From: Sandaracinus amylolyticus
GTDB lineage: Bacteria; Myxococcota_A; Polyangia; Polyangiales; Sandaracinaceae
DNA: 64,000 nucleotides
Reading direction: 5' to 3'
NCBI RefSeq assembly: GCF_021631985.1
Contig: NZ_CP070225.1
Coordinates: forward strand, 6,882,001-6,946,000
How positions within the stretch are numbered: the first letter of the stretch is position 1; the number at the start of each line of letters is the position of its first letter. The position numbers and the translations under genes are program-made. Below the pieces are notes generated by a model. That model ran no database searches. It was not told the DNA's origin and worked only from the letters and a program-made list of their open reading frames with translations. Below, one piece after another: positions 39,333 through 47,965 of the stretch.

Positions 39333-40016
39333 TCACTCCGCGAACGCGCGCGCGAACGACGTCGCCTTCTCGAGCAGCCCGGTGCGCGCCCACTGCAGCT
39401 CGATCGCGCCCGGCGTGTAGTGCTTCGCGCCGCCGATCGTCTCGGCGATCGCCTGGAAGCGCGCCGCCTCTTCGATGAAGAGGATGTGCTGCGCGGTCTT
39501 GATGATCCCCTTGCCCCAGAAGTTCGCCCCGCCGTTCGACTCGAGCAGCGCGGGAGGCGGCGCGAGATCGGGGTGCTTGTCGAGACGCTCGCGCACGATG
39601 TCGAGCACGCTGCGCCGGCGCTCGAGGTGATTGGGGATCTCGCGCGCCAGCAGGTGACGCTGCGCCGCGACGTAGAGGATGGGGAACGTCTTGTGCGCGA
39701 GCGACCACGCCGAGAGGTAGGGCGTGTGCGCGTGGATGACGGTGTCCGCGTCGAGCCGTTCCTCCTGGAGGACCGAGTCCTTCGCATCCGCGAAGCTGGA
39801 GATCGACACCGTCGCTTCCTGCGACTTCGCCCACGGCGGCGGGAACTTCACCGAGATGAGCTCGTCGCGATTCGGCACGCGATGAGAGACGAAGAAGGTC
39901 CAGCTCGCGGAGAGCGTGCCGGTCTCGCGCAGGAATCGGAACGCGCGGACCGCTTCCTCACGGGCCTGGTCGACGTACGAGACGAGATCGAACGAGGCGT
40001 CTGCGGGCTTGCTCAT
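39333..40016 (-). CDS. Class II aldolase/adducin family protein
   Basis: A 227-residue class II aldolase fold with the zinc site H-A-H near residue 95 (V-I-H-A-H-T-P-Y) and a second candidate His at A-A-Q-R-H near 119. The ATG is preceded by a strong AAGGAG eight bases away; an upstream start would add 17 poor residues. Family members cleave carbon-carbon bonds in sugar phosphates or decarboxylate, and some catabolise the carbon skeleton left after sulfur removal. It is the first gene of the operon. The exact reaction is unknown. Confidence 0.8.
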   Translation of the reverse strand: MSKPADASFDLVSYVDQAREEAVRAFRFLRETGTLSASWTFFVSHRVPNRDELISVKFPPPWAKSQEATVSISSFADAKDSVLQEERLDADTVIHAHTPYLSAWSLAHKTFPILYVAAQRHLLAREIPNHLERRRSVLDIVRERLDKHPDLAPPPALLESNGGANFWGKGIIKTAQHILFIEEAARFQAIAETIGGAKHYTPGAIELQWARTGLLEKATSFARAFAE

Positions 40017-40084
40017 TGAATGGCTCCTTCGTGTCGCTCCGGCGGGAGCGTCGATGTTTGCAGTCAACCATGCGATCGGATACG

Positions 40085-40098
40085 TGTCCAGTAAAACA
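40085..40098 (-). promoter_or_regulatory. Shared box 1 (TGTTTTACTGGACA)
   Basis: Read on the minus strand, this is TGTTTTACTGGACA, 69 bases upstream of the aldolase ATG. It matches the box at 46622-46635 at 12 of 14 positions. It is a candidate operator or -35 element of the sulfur regulon. Confidence 0.6.
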
Positions 40099-40166
40099 GA
40101 CGACCAGCCGTATTATGGCGCATTCTCCTGAATCTCGTGCGCCATCAGGACGCTGAATTGACGATC

Positions 40167-40180
40167 TCTCTTGTATAACA
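40167..40180 (-). promoter_or_regulatory. Shared box 1b, weaker copy, near tonB
   Basis: Read on the minus strand, this is TGTTATACAAGAGA. It matches box 1 at 10 of 14 positions and lies 27 bases before the tonB ATG. With box 1 it forms the 82-base-spaced repeat GTAWAACAGACG on the plus strand. Confidence 0.4.
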
Positions 40181-40206
40181 GACGTCGCGCGCTATGCTCG
40201 CGGCTC

Positions 40207-41004
40207 ATGAGCCACGAAGTCGATTCGAGCACTCCACGCCGCGAGGACGTCAGTCGCAGACAGGCGCTCGGAGTCGTCTCTCTCTCGCTCGTCGCGCACG
40301 TCGCGCTCGCGATGTCGCTCAGCCTGGGCACGCCGCGGCCCGCGAGTGCATCTCGAGTGCCGTCGCGCATCGACATCGAGATGCGGCGCGCGCCACCCCC
40401 CGCGCCGCCTCCCCCGGAGCCCGAGCCGCCGCCGCCCGAGCTCGCGCCTCCTCCCCCCGAGCTCGCGCCTCCTCCCCCGCCGGAGCCCGCGGCGGCACCG
40501 CGTCCGCAGCGCGCGCGACCGCGTCCTCTTGCACCTCCGAGCGCCCCCGAGCCCGCGCCCGAAGCACCGCCCGTGAGCAGCGTGGGGACCGACGCGCCCG
40601 TGTCACCCGACGGAACGCTCGTGCCCCATGACGGCCCGCCCATCACCGATGCGACCGCGCCGATCGGTCCGAGCGCGCCCGCACCGCCCTCCCCGCCGCC
40701 CGCGCCCGCGCCGCCACGCCGCGTCGAGGCCCGCGAGGGCGCCAATTACGCGCACAACCCGCGCCCCCCTTATCCGCGCATCGCCCAGCGCGCGGGCTGG
40801 GAAGGAACAGTGGTCCTCCGCGTGCACGTCCAGCCCGACGGGAGGCCCGCGACGATTCGAATCCAGCAGACGAGCGGCCGAGACGTCCTCGACCAAGCGG
40901 CGCGCGAGGCCGTGACGGGATGGAGGTTCTCGCCCGCGACCCTCGACGGCCGACCGGCGGCGGGCTGGGTCACCGTCCCGATCGTCTTCCGATTGGCACA
41001 CTGA
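40207..41004 (+). CDS. tonB: TonB family energy transducer
   Basis: A 265-residue TonB. One N-terminal membrane helix (V-S-L-S-L-V-A-H-V-A-L-A, with the membrane His typical of TonB) is followed by a long Pro/Glu-rich periplasmic linker containing two P-E-L-A-P-P-P-P units. The C-terminal domain has Y-P-R-I-A-Q-R-A-G-W-E-G-T-V near 195 and W-R-F-S-P-A near 243. It links the inner-membrane proton gradient to an outer-membrane receptor, here probably the one at 47966. The chosen ATG is in phase with the helix. exbB follows after 44 bases. Confidence 0.9.
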   Translation: MSHEVDSSTPRREDVSRRQALGVVSLSLVAHVALAMSLSLGTPRPASASRVPSRIDIEMRRAPPPAPPPPEPEPPPPELAPPPPELAPPPPPEPAAAPRPQRARPRPLAPPSAPEPAPEAPPVSSVGTDAPVSPDGTLVPHDGPPITDATAPIGPSAPAPPSPPPAPAPPRRVEAREGANYAHNPRPPYPRIAQRAGWEGTVVLRVHVQPDGRPATIRIQQTSGRDVLDQAAREAVTGWRFSPATLDGRPAAGWVTVPIVFRLAH

Positions 41005-41048
41005 TTCCGACACTCCCGAACACCCCACTCCCGCACTCGAGAGCATCC

Positions 41049-41776
<728 letters not shown>

Positions 41777-41777
<1 letters not shown>

Positions 41778-42184
41778 TGGCGATGCAGTCGCACGACGAC
41801 GACGAAGCCGTGATGAGCGACATCAACGTGACGCCGCTCGTCGACGTGATGCTCGTCCTGCTCGTCGTCTTCATCGTCACCGCGCCGCTGCTGACGAACG
41901 CGGTCACGGTGCACCTGCCGCAGACCGCGGAGACGCGCCCACCGGAGCCCGCCGAGGCCGTGGTCGTCAGCGTCGACGCGGCAGGGCAGGTCTACGTCGA
42001 TCGCGCGCTCCATCCGCTCGATCGCATCGAGTCCGCGCTCCGCGAGATTCACGATCGCGATCCCGACGTCTCGGTGCACCTCAATGCCGACGAGGGATGC
42101 AATTACGGGATCGTCGCGCGCGTGATGTCGGCCGCCGATCGCGCCGGAATCGTGCGCCTCTCGGTCCTCACCGCCAACGAATGA
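41777..42184 (+). CDS. exbD: ExbD/TolR-type biopolymer transport protein
   Basis: A 135-residue ExbD: the start I-N-V-T-P-L-V-D-V-M-L-V-L-L-V-V-F-I-V places the essential membrane Asp in the single helix. The periplasmic domain follows. It completes the ton motor and is translationally coupled to exbB. The ABC exporter genes begin 16 bases later. Confidence 0.92.
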
Positions 42185-42200
42185 CGGTGATCGCGCGCCC

Positions 42201-44060
42201 ATGACGAGCCTCGCTGCTCAAGCGCTCCCGGAGTCGCACCGCGTCCTCGATTCGGTGCGACGCTCGGGCGCCAGCGCTGCCCATCCACTCCTGCGCTGCC
42301 TCGCGATCTACCGCACGATGCCGTGGCGGTTCGCATCGGCGCTCACGCTCTTCCTGATCTTCGACGGATCACTGACCCTCTATCAGTACCTCGTCGGCCG
42401 CGCGATCCAGGACGTGGAGACCGGCCGCGCGGTGGTGCGGCTCGAGTCGGGCGCGCTCGACGCGAGCGTCGCGATCGAGTGGACACTGATCCTCCTCGGC
42501 CTCGCGGCGGCGCGCTCGATCGTGCAATACGCCGCGGGCGTCGTCTCGCTGATCACGGGGCAGGAGCTCCTGTCGCGCCTCCGCGAGTCGATCCTCGCGC
42601 AGGTCCAGCGCCTCGACGCGAAGTACCACCTCCGTCACGGGGTCGGCGAGATGGTCGCGCGCACCACGCGCGACGCCGACAAGGTCCGCGACGCGCTGAT
42701 CAGCTTCTGGCGCAACGTGATCGAGACCGGCCTCGTGATCGCCGCGTCGCTCGCGCTGCTCGCGTTCTATCACCCGCTCCTCGCGCTCGTCCCCGCGCTC
42801 ACGCTCTTCGCCGGCGTGCGGATCTTCTTCCGCCAGGCGGACACGCTCGTCGCGCTCGATCGCGCGACCGGCGACGCGTACGACGCGGTGAGCCAGGACC
42901 TGCTCGAGGGCGTCGGCGGGGTCCGCGTAATCAAGGCGTTCGGCCTCGAGGGGTCGCGCATCGAGCGCTTCGACGGAGCGGTGAGCACCTTCGCGGACCA
43001 CGCGATCCGCGCGGTGCGCTACGCGACGTCGCGGGTCGCGATCCCGCAGCTGCTGGTCGCCGCCGGTCAGCTCTGGGTGATGAGCGTGGGCGCGAGCCTC
43101 GTCGCGTCGGGGCGCCTCCACGTCGGCGAGCTCGTCGCGGCCTTGCTCGCGATGAACACGCTCGTCTTCCGGTTCGAGGGCATCGGACGGATCATCCAGA
43201 TCTTCGCCGACGCGCGCTCGTCCGCGGCGCGGATCATGGAGCTGCTCGACGCGGACACCGAGATCGCGTCGGGCGACGAGGTGCTGCCCGAGGGCCCGCT
43301 CGGCGTGCGCCTCCGCGGCGTCGCGATCGCGGGCCGTGATGACGACGCCGCGCCGATCCTCCGGGAGTGCGATCTCGAGATCGCGCCGGGCGAGATCGTC
43401 GCGATCGTCGGTGCGACCGGCGCCGGGAAGACCACGCTCGTCTCGCTGCTCCCGCGTTTGCTCGATGCCGACCAGGGCGAGGTCGAGATCGGATCCGACG
43501 CGCGCGGCTGGTCGCGAGCACGGGAGCTCGATCTCGCGCACCTGCGTCGTCGCGTGCGAGTGGCGTCGCAGGAGAGCTTCCTCTTCTCCGACACCGTGGA
43601 GGCCAACCTGCGGCTCGGCGCGCCGGACGCGAGCGACGAGGACGTCCGGCGCGCGCTGCGGCTCGCGTGCGCCGACGAGATCGTCGACGGCTTGCCGGAG
43701 GGGCTCGGCACGATCCTCGGCGAGCGCGGAGTCACGCTCTCGGGCGGACAGCGCCAGCGGCTCGCGCTCGCCCGTGCGCTGATCGCCGACCCGTCGATCC
43801 TCGTGCTCGACGACTCGACGAGCGCGCTCGACGCGATCACCGAGCAGACGATCCTCCGGCACATCCGCGAGCTCGGCGCGCGCTCGGGGGGCCGCGCGAT
43901 CACGCTGATCGTCGTCGCGAGCAAGCCCTCCACCGTGCGCTTCGCCGACCGCGCGGTCGTGCTCGCGAACGGCACGATCGACGCGCAAGGCACGCACCAC
44001 GAGCTCCTTCGCACGAGCCGCACCTATCGCGAGCTCCTCGGGATCGACGATGGCCGCTGA
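42201..44060 (+). CDS. ABC exporter half-transporter with degenerate catalytic site
   Basis: A 619-residue type I exporter half: six membrane helices (about 40-320) fused to an ATPase. Walker A G-A-T-G-A-G-K-T is near residue 408 and the signature L-S-G-G-Q near 515. Walker B reads V-L-D-D-S, with Asp in place of the catalytic Glu, and the switch loop is V-A-S-K-P, with Ser574 in place of His. Such changes mark the non-catalytic subunit of heterodimeric exporters like TM287/288. Its end overlaps the next gene by 11 bases. The cargo is unknown. Confidence 0.88.
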   Translation: MTSLAAQALPESHRVLDSVRRSGASAAHPLLRCLAIYRTMPWRFASALTLFLIFDGSLTLYQYLVGRAIQDVETGRAVVRLESGALDASVAIEWTLILLGLAAARSIVQYAAGVVSLITGQELLSRLRESILAQVQRLDAKYHLRHGVGEMVARTTRDADKVRDALISFWRNVIETGLVIAASLALLAFYHPLLALVPALTLFAGVRIFFRQADTLVALDRATGDAYDAVSQDLLEGVGGVRVIKAFGLEGSRIERFDGAVSTFADHAIRAVRYATSRVAIPQLLVAAGQLWVMSVGASLVASGRLHVGELVAALLAMNTLVFRFEGIGRIIQIFADARSSAARIMELLDADTEIASGDEVLPEGPLGVRLRGVAIAGRDDDAAPILRECDLEIAPGEIVAIVGATGAGKTTLVSLLPRLLDADQGEVEIGSDARGWSRARELDLAHLRRRVRVASQESFLFSDTVEANLRLGAPDASDEDVRRALRLACADEIVDGLPEGLGTILGERGVTLSGGQRQRLALARALIADPSILVLDDSTSALDAITEQTILRHIRELGARSGGRAITLIVVASKPSTVRFADRAVVLANGTIDAQGTHHELLRTSRTYRELLGIDDGR

Positions 44061-45960
44061 CACGAACGTCGCGAAGCGCGAGGCCGCCGCCACCGCGGGC
44101 GGTCCGCAGAGTGATCTCGCGATCGAGCAGGAGCTCGCGCGCACCTCGCTCGAGCGCAACATGTGGAGCCGTCTGGTGCCGCTCCTCGGCCCGGTGCGCG
44201 GGCACGTCGCGCTCGTGGTCGCGATCGAGGTGCTGCTCGTCGCGTCGATCTTCTCGCGACCGTACTTCGTCCGGCGGGTCGTCGACGACGGATTCCTGCG
44301 CTCGAGCGAGGGACTCCGCGTCGACGTCGCGGTCGTCGCGTGGATGACCGCGGGCATGGCGCTCGCCTGGCTCGTGCGCTTCGGGCTCGCCGGAGTGTCG
44401 CAGTACGTCGCGGCGCGGGGCGCGGTGCGGGTGCTGAGCGATCTGCGGCGGCGGGTGTTCGCGCACATCCAGACGCTCAGTGTTCGTTATTTCGATCGCA
44501 CCAAGGTCGGGCGCATCGTCTCTCGCGCCGATCGCGACGTCGACATGCTCGAGCCGCTCCTGGTGCAGGGCCCGCCCGAGCTGCTGTCCGCAATCCTGCG
44601 ATGCGGCGGCGCGAGCCTGATGCTCTACGCGACGTATCCGCCGCTCTTCTGGGGGCTCGCCGCGCTCGCGCCGGTGCTGATCCCCGCGACGTTCCTCTTC
44701 CACCGGCTCGCGTCGCGCAACTTCGGTCGGGTCGCGGAGGCACGGAGCCGATTCACGGCGCACCTCGTCGAGTCCGTCAACGGCGTGCGGGTGATCCAGC
44801 AGACGGGGCGCGAAGAGGACAACTGGCGTCGTTATCGCGATCTCGTGCGGCACTTCAATCGCACGTTGGTGCGCGGCAACATCCGCACGAGCTGGTTCCT
44901 GCCGACGACTGCGTTCCTGTCGACGGTCGGCATGTGCACCGTGATCCTCGTCGGTGGCCACGGCGTGGCGCGCGGCGAGCTCACGCTGGGGCAGCTCTCC
45001 GCGAGCCTCTTCTACATCCACCTCTTCCTCGCGCCGCTGCAGGAGCTCGGGGACCTCTTCGAGCGATACGCGGCGGGCACCGCGGTCGCACAGCGCATCT
45101 TCCTCCTGCTCGACACGAGTCCCGAGATCGTCGACGACGAGGACGCGCGCACGCTCGATGCGGTGCGGGGCGAGGTGGAGCTCGACTCCGTGACGTTCGC
45201 GTACGACGCCGCGCGCGGGCCGGTGATCCGGGACTTCTCGCTGCGCATCGAGCCGGGACAGCGCGTCGCGATCGTCGGCCCGACCGGCCACGGGAAGAGC
45301 ACGCTGGTGCAGCTCCTCACGCGCTTCTACGACGTCGGGCACGGCGCGATCCGCATCGACGGCGAGGACATCCGCCGCGTGTCGCAGCGCAGCCTCCGCG
45401 AGCACATCGGCGTCGTGCTGCAGGACAACGTGCTGTTCAGCGGCAGCGTGCTCGAGAACCTTCGCGTCGGCGCGCCGGGCGCGAGCGATGCCGAGGTGAT
45501 CGAGGCCGCGCGGCGCCTCGGCGTCGACGAGGTGCTGCGCCGTCTGCCCGATGGATACGACACCGAGGTCGGCCCGCTCGGCGCACACCTCAGCCACGGC
45601 CAGCGACAGCTCGTGTGCCTGGTGCGCGCCTATCTCGGCGATCCCACGGTGTTGGTGCTCGACGAGGCGACCTCCGCGGTCGACGTGCAGACCGAGCGCC
45701 GCATCCAGCACGCGCTGCGTCGGTTGTGCGCGGGACGGACTGCCATCCTCATCGCGCACCGACTGGCGACGATCCGCGACGTGGACGTGATCGCGGTGGT
45801 GCGCCACGGACGGCTCGTCGAGGTGGGCAGTCACGAGGCGCTGCTGCGCGAGGGCGGCGCCTATGCGGAGATCCACGCGGCGTACGAGCGCGGCGAGCTC
45901 GGCACGAGCGATCCCGAACGTGCTGCAGCAGCGCCCGAAGGCGCGCGGGCGATCGCATGA
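44050..45960 (+). CDS. ABC exporter half-transporter, catalytic partner
   Basis: A 636-residue partner of the preceding protein. It has a six-helix core and an ATPase with Walker A G-P-T-G-H-G-K-S-T near residue 410, Walker B V-L-V-L-D-E-A-T-S and an intact I-A-H-R-L switch loop near 576. The signature is L-S-H-G-Q near 514, where Gly is replaced by His. This is the complementary change expected if its signature faces the degenerate site of the first subunit. It is the last gene of the tonB operon. Confidence 0.88.
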   Translation: MAADTNVAKREAAATAGGPQSDLAIEQELARTSLERNMWSRLVPLLGPVRGHVALVVAIEVLLVASIFSRPYFVRRVVDDGFLRSSEGLRVDVAVVAWMTAGMALAWLVRFGLAGVSQYVAARGAVRVLSDLRRRVFAHIQTLSVRYFDRTKVGRIVSRADRDVDMLEPLLVQGPPELLSAILRCGGASLMLYATYPPLFWGLAALAPVLIPATFLFHRLASRNFGRVAEARSRFTAHLVESVNGVRVIQQTGREEDNWRRYRDLVRHFNRTLVRGNIRTSWFLPTTAFLSTVGMCTVILVGGHGVARGELTLGQLSASLFYIHLFLAPLQELGDLFERYAAGTAVAQRIFLLLDTSPEIVDDEDARTLDAVRGEVELDSVTFAYDAARGPVIRDFSLRIEPGQRVAIVGPTGHGKSTLVQLLTRFYDVGHGAIRIDGEDIRRVSQRSLREHIGVVLQDNVLFSGSVLENLRVGAPGASDAEVIEAARRLGVDEVLRRLPDGYDTEVGPLGAHLSHGQRQLVCLVRAYLGDPTVLVLDEATSAVDVQTERRIQHALRRLCAGRTAILIAHRLATIRDVDVIAVVRHGRLVEVGSHEALLREGGAYAEIHAAYERGELGTSDPERAAAAPEGARAIA

Positions 45961-45980
45961 TCACCCGCGCGCCGCGCGCC

Positions 45981-46565
45981 TCATCCGCCGATGCGAATCG
46001 CGATCTCGCGGAGCGGCCGGCGCGCCGAGGGGATCTCCCGCTGCGCGAGATCGGCGGGCAGCGCGGAGACGTTGCCGCGCCGGCCGATCGCGATCGCGCA
46101 CATGATCTCGTGCTCGTCGCGCGACACGCCGGCGACCTCGTAGGTCGCATCGAGGTGGATGCCGCCCATCGCGCGCGCCGAGAGCCCGAGCCGCTCCGCC
46201 TGCAGCGCGAGCGACATCCACGCAGCGCCGGCGTCGAACGCGTGCGTGCGAATCGGCTCGCGGGTGCCGTCCTTGAAGCGGCGCGCGAAGAGCAGCACCA
46301 ACACCGGCGCACGATCGGCCCAGCGCCGGTTCCGTTCGATGACCACCGAGCGCAGGCGCGCGAGGCCGGGCTCGTCGTCGGCGTACACGAAGAGCCAGGG
46401 CTGACCGTTGTTCGCGGACGGCGCCCAGCGCGCAGCCTCGAACAGCGACTCGATGGTCTCGCGCGGGAGGGGCTCCGGCGAGAGCGCTCGATGGGAACGC
46501 CGCGCGACGAAGAGATCGTCGACGGCAGCTTCGGGGACTCGAAACGAGGAATCGAGAGTCGGCAT
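45981..46565 (-). CDS. Nitroreductase family FMN protein
   Basis: A 194-residue nitroreductase-like protein with the N-terminal FMN-binding R-R-S-H-R near residue 22, E-A-A-R-W-A-P-S-A-N-N-G-Q-P-W near 43 and a late I-G-R-R-G-N. These enzymes reduce flavins, quinones or nitro groups with NAD(P)H. Located between the exporter and the desulfinase, it could supply FMNH2 to the two monooxygenases, which have no reductase of their own nearby. The gene is divergent from the desulfinase gene and shares its upstream boxes. Confidence 0.85.
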   Translation of the reverse strand: MPTLDSSFRVPEAAVDDLFVARRSHRALSPEPLPRETIESLFEAARWAPSANNGQPWLFVYADDEPGLARLRSVVIERNRRWADRAPVLVLLFARRFKDGTREPIRTHAFDAGAAWMSLALQAERLGLSARAMGGIHLDATYEVAGVSRDEHEIMCAIAIGRRGNVSALPADLAQREIPSARRPLREIAIRIGG

Positions 46566-46601
46566 GCCCGGAGCCTATCGCGCGCCCGACTGGCATGCAT
46601 C

Positions 46602-46615
46602 AGTTTTATTGGATG
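46602..46615 (+). promoter_or_regulatory. Shared box 2a (AGTTTTATTGGATG)
   Basis: First of two direct copies spaced 20 bases apart start to start, about two helical turns. It matches box 2b at 10 of 14 positions and lies between the divergent nitroreductase and desulfinase genes. Confidence 0.55.
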
Positions 46616-46621
46616 TGCCGA

Positions 46622-46635
46622 TGTTTAATTGGACA
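46622..46635 (+). promoter_or_regulatory. Shared box 2b (TGTTTAATTGGACA)
   Basis: The best version of the shared box, 54 bases before the desulfinase ATG. TTGGAC inside it could serve as a -35 element, with TAGGGT 18 bases on as a weak -10, so it may be an activator site overlapping a promoter or the promoter itself. Confidence 0.6.
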
Positions 46636-46689
46636 TCGTATCGGGCCGCGACTAGGGTGCGAGCGATCCAGTCAGCGAAGGAGATCGAC

Positions 46690-47760
46690 ATGAGTCAGAA
46701 CGAAGCGCTCTGGTACACGCGTTGCCCCGTCCCGACCGCGATCGGGATCGCAGATCACCTCGGCTGGCTGGCCGAGGAGTTCCGCGACGACGGCATCGAG
46801 GTGCGTCGGCTGCAGGACTCGAAGGACCGTGGGATCCGCGAGTCGCACTACGATCACAAGCTCGACAATTCGTTCCGCCAGGGCGGCAGCGTCCCCGCGA
46901 TCTGGGCGCGCTCCACCGGCCGTCGCACCAAGACGATCGGGCTCACCTGGACCGACGAGGCGCAGGTGATCCTCACCCTGCCGCGCTCGGGGATCCGCTC
47001 GGTGCGCGACCTGCGTGGCCGTCGCCTCGCGGTCGCGACGCGCCCCGACGACCTGATCGACTTCTGGCGCGCGACCACGCTCCGCGCCTACGTCGTCGCG
47101 CTCGGGCTCGAAGGCCTCACCACGAAGGACGTGGAGCTCGTCGAGCGCGTGCGGGGCGGCAACTCGTTCGAGCGTGCCTGGCCGCCGGCGCGCGATCGCT
47201 GGCGCGAGACCGCGCCCGAGGTCGCGGCCCTGGAGAACGGGGAGGTCGACGCGATCTTCCACAAGGGATCGCGCGGCCTCGAGATCGCACGCGAGATCGG
47301 CGCGCACGTCGTGGTCGATCTCGGCAAGCACCCCGATCCCAAGGTGCGCGTGAACAACGGCGCGCCGCGCCCGCTCACCGTCGACGCCGGTCTCGTCGAG
47401 CGCGATCCCGAGCTCGTCTCGCGCCTGCTCGTGCGGGTGATCCAGGCGGGGCGCTGGGCGGCCGAGCACAAGCCCGAGGCGATCTCGATCGTCGCGCGCG
47501 AGACCGGCTCCACCGAGCAGGCGGTCGAGCTCGCGTACGGCGAGGACGTCCATCGCCACCTCGGCACCGACCTCGCGCCGAGCTCGGTCGAGGCGCTGAG
47601 CGACTTCAAGGACTTCCTCTACGAGTGGAAGGTCATCCCGAACGACTTCGACGTGCGCGACTGGATCGATCCGCTGCCGCTCCGGCTCGCGCAGGAAGCG
47701 CTCGCGCGGCCGGGACGCCGCGATCCCGCCACGGCGCGCGTGGCCGTCGCGCGCTCCTGA
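46690..47760 (+). CDS. DszB-like sulfinate desulfinase (periplasmic-binding-protein fold, cytoplasmic)
   Basis: A 356-residue protein with the fold of sulfonate-binding proteins but no signal peptide; AAGGAG precedes the ATG. It resembles DszB, which removes sulfite from 2'-hydroxybiphenyl-2-sulfinate. The DszB nucleophile Cys sits in an N-C-P-V-P-N motif; here R-C-P-V-P-T gives C12. DszB also needs His60 and Arg70 in an R-x-G-G motif; here H53 is 10 residues before R63 of F-R-Q-G-G, the same spacing. The DszB comparison is from memory. Two DszA-type oxidases nearby support the role. A cytoplasmic SsuA-like protein with another function is the alternative. Confidence 0.7.
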   Translation: MSQNEALWYTRCPVPTAIGIADHLGWLAEEFRDDGIEVRRLQDSKDRGIRESHYDHKLDNSFRQGGSVPAIWARSTGRRTKTIGLTWTDEAQVILTLPRSGIRSVRDLRGRRLAVATRPDDLIDFWRATTLRAYVVALGLEGLTTKDVELVERVRGGNSFERAWPPARDRWRETAPEVAALENGEVDAIFHKGSRGLEIAREIGAHVVVDLGKHPDPKVRVNNGAPRPLTVDAGLVERDPELVSRLLVRVIQAGRWAAEHKPEAISIVARETGSTEQAVELAYGEDVHRHLGTDLAPSSVEALSDFKDFLYEWKVIPNDFDVRDWIDPLPLRLAQEALARPGRRDPATARVAVARS

Positions 47761-47786
47761 CGACGGCCTCTGTTTCCGATTCCGCA

Positions 47787-47822
47787 CACGGGTGTGTCGC
47801 GTCGAGGCGCGACACACCCGTG
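47787..47822 (+). terminator. Strong hairpin terminator after desulfinase gene
   Basis: A perfect 15-bp stem, CACGGGTGTGTCGCG paired with CGCGACACACCCGTG, with the 6-base loop TCGAGG. It lies 26 bases after the stop and is followed by an AT-rich stretch. It insulates the desulfinase gene from the receptor gene. Confidence 0.85.
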
Positions 47823-47835
47823 CTGCGTTAAACCA

Positions 47836-47849
47836 TGTCCATTATTTCA
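47836..47849 (-). promoter_or_regulatory. Possible weak copy of the shared box
   Basis: The minus strand reads TGAAATAATGGACA, matching box 2b at 9 of 14 positions, all of TGGACA included. It lies upstream of the receptor gene but in opposite orientation to box 3. Chance cannot be excluded. Confidence 0.3.
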
Positions 47850-47859
47850 TCTGTTCATC

Positions 47860-47873
47860 TTTTTTAGTGGACG
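47860..47873 (+). promoter_or_regulatory. Shared box 3 (TTTTTTAGTGGACG)
   Basis: A copy of the shared box with core TTTAGTGGAC, 92 bases before the receptor GTG, within the most AT-rich part of the intergenic region. It matches box 2b at 10 of 14 positions. Confidence 0.5.
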
Positions 47874-47965
47874 CACTTTAGTACGCGCGGTACGGCTGAC
47901 TCCACAAGCGATCCAGAGTGCCCGCGGGCGCGATAGGCACGCTCGCGGGACGGAGGAGAGACGTC

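Larger units (their letters stand above)
40017..40206. promoter_or_regulatory. Divergent promoter region between aldolase-dszA-ssu and tonB operons
   Basis: A 190-base AT-richer island between two divergent operons. It carries two copies of a box seen upstream of other genes of this region, and an exact-spaced direct repeat GTA(A/T)AACAGACG at 40091-40102 and 40173-40184. It should hold both promoters and the sites for a shared regulator. Confidence 0.7.

Noticed and set aside
40171-40206. A TTG start extending tonB by 12 codons
   Set aside because: It has no ribosome binding site, overlaps the regulatory island and gives an Arg-rich extension before the TonB membrane helix.
46602-46660. Sigma-54 type promoter around TTGGAC/TGGAC
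   Set aside because: No TGGCAC-N5-TTGCW arrangement; the repeated boxes fit an operator or a sigma-70-type -35 better.
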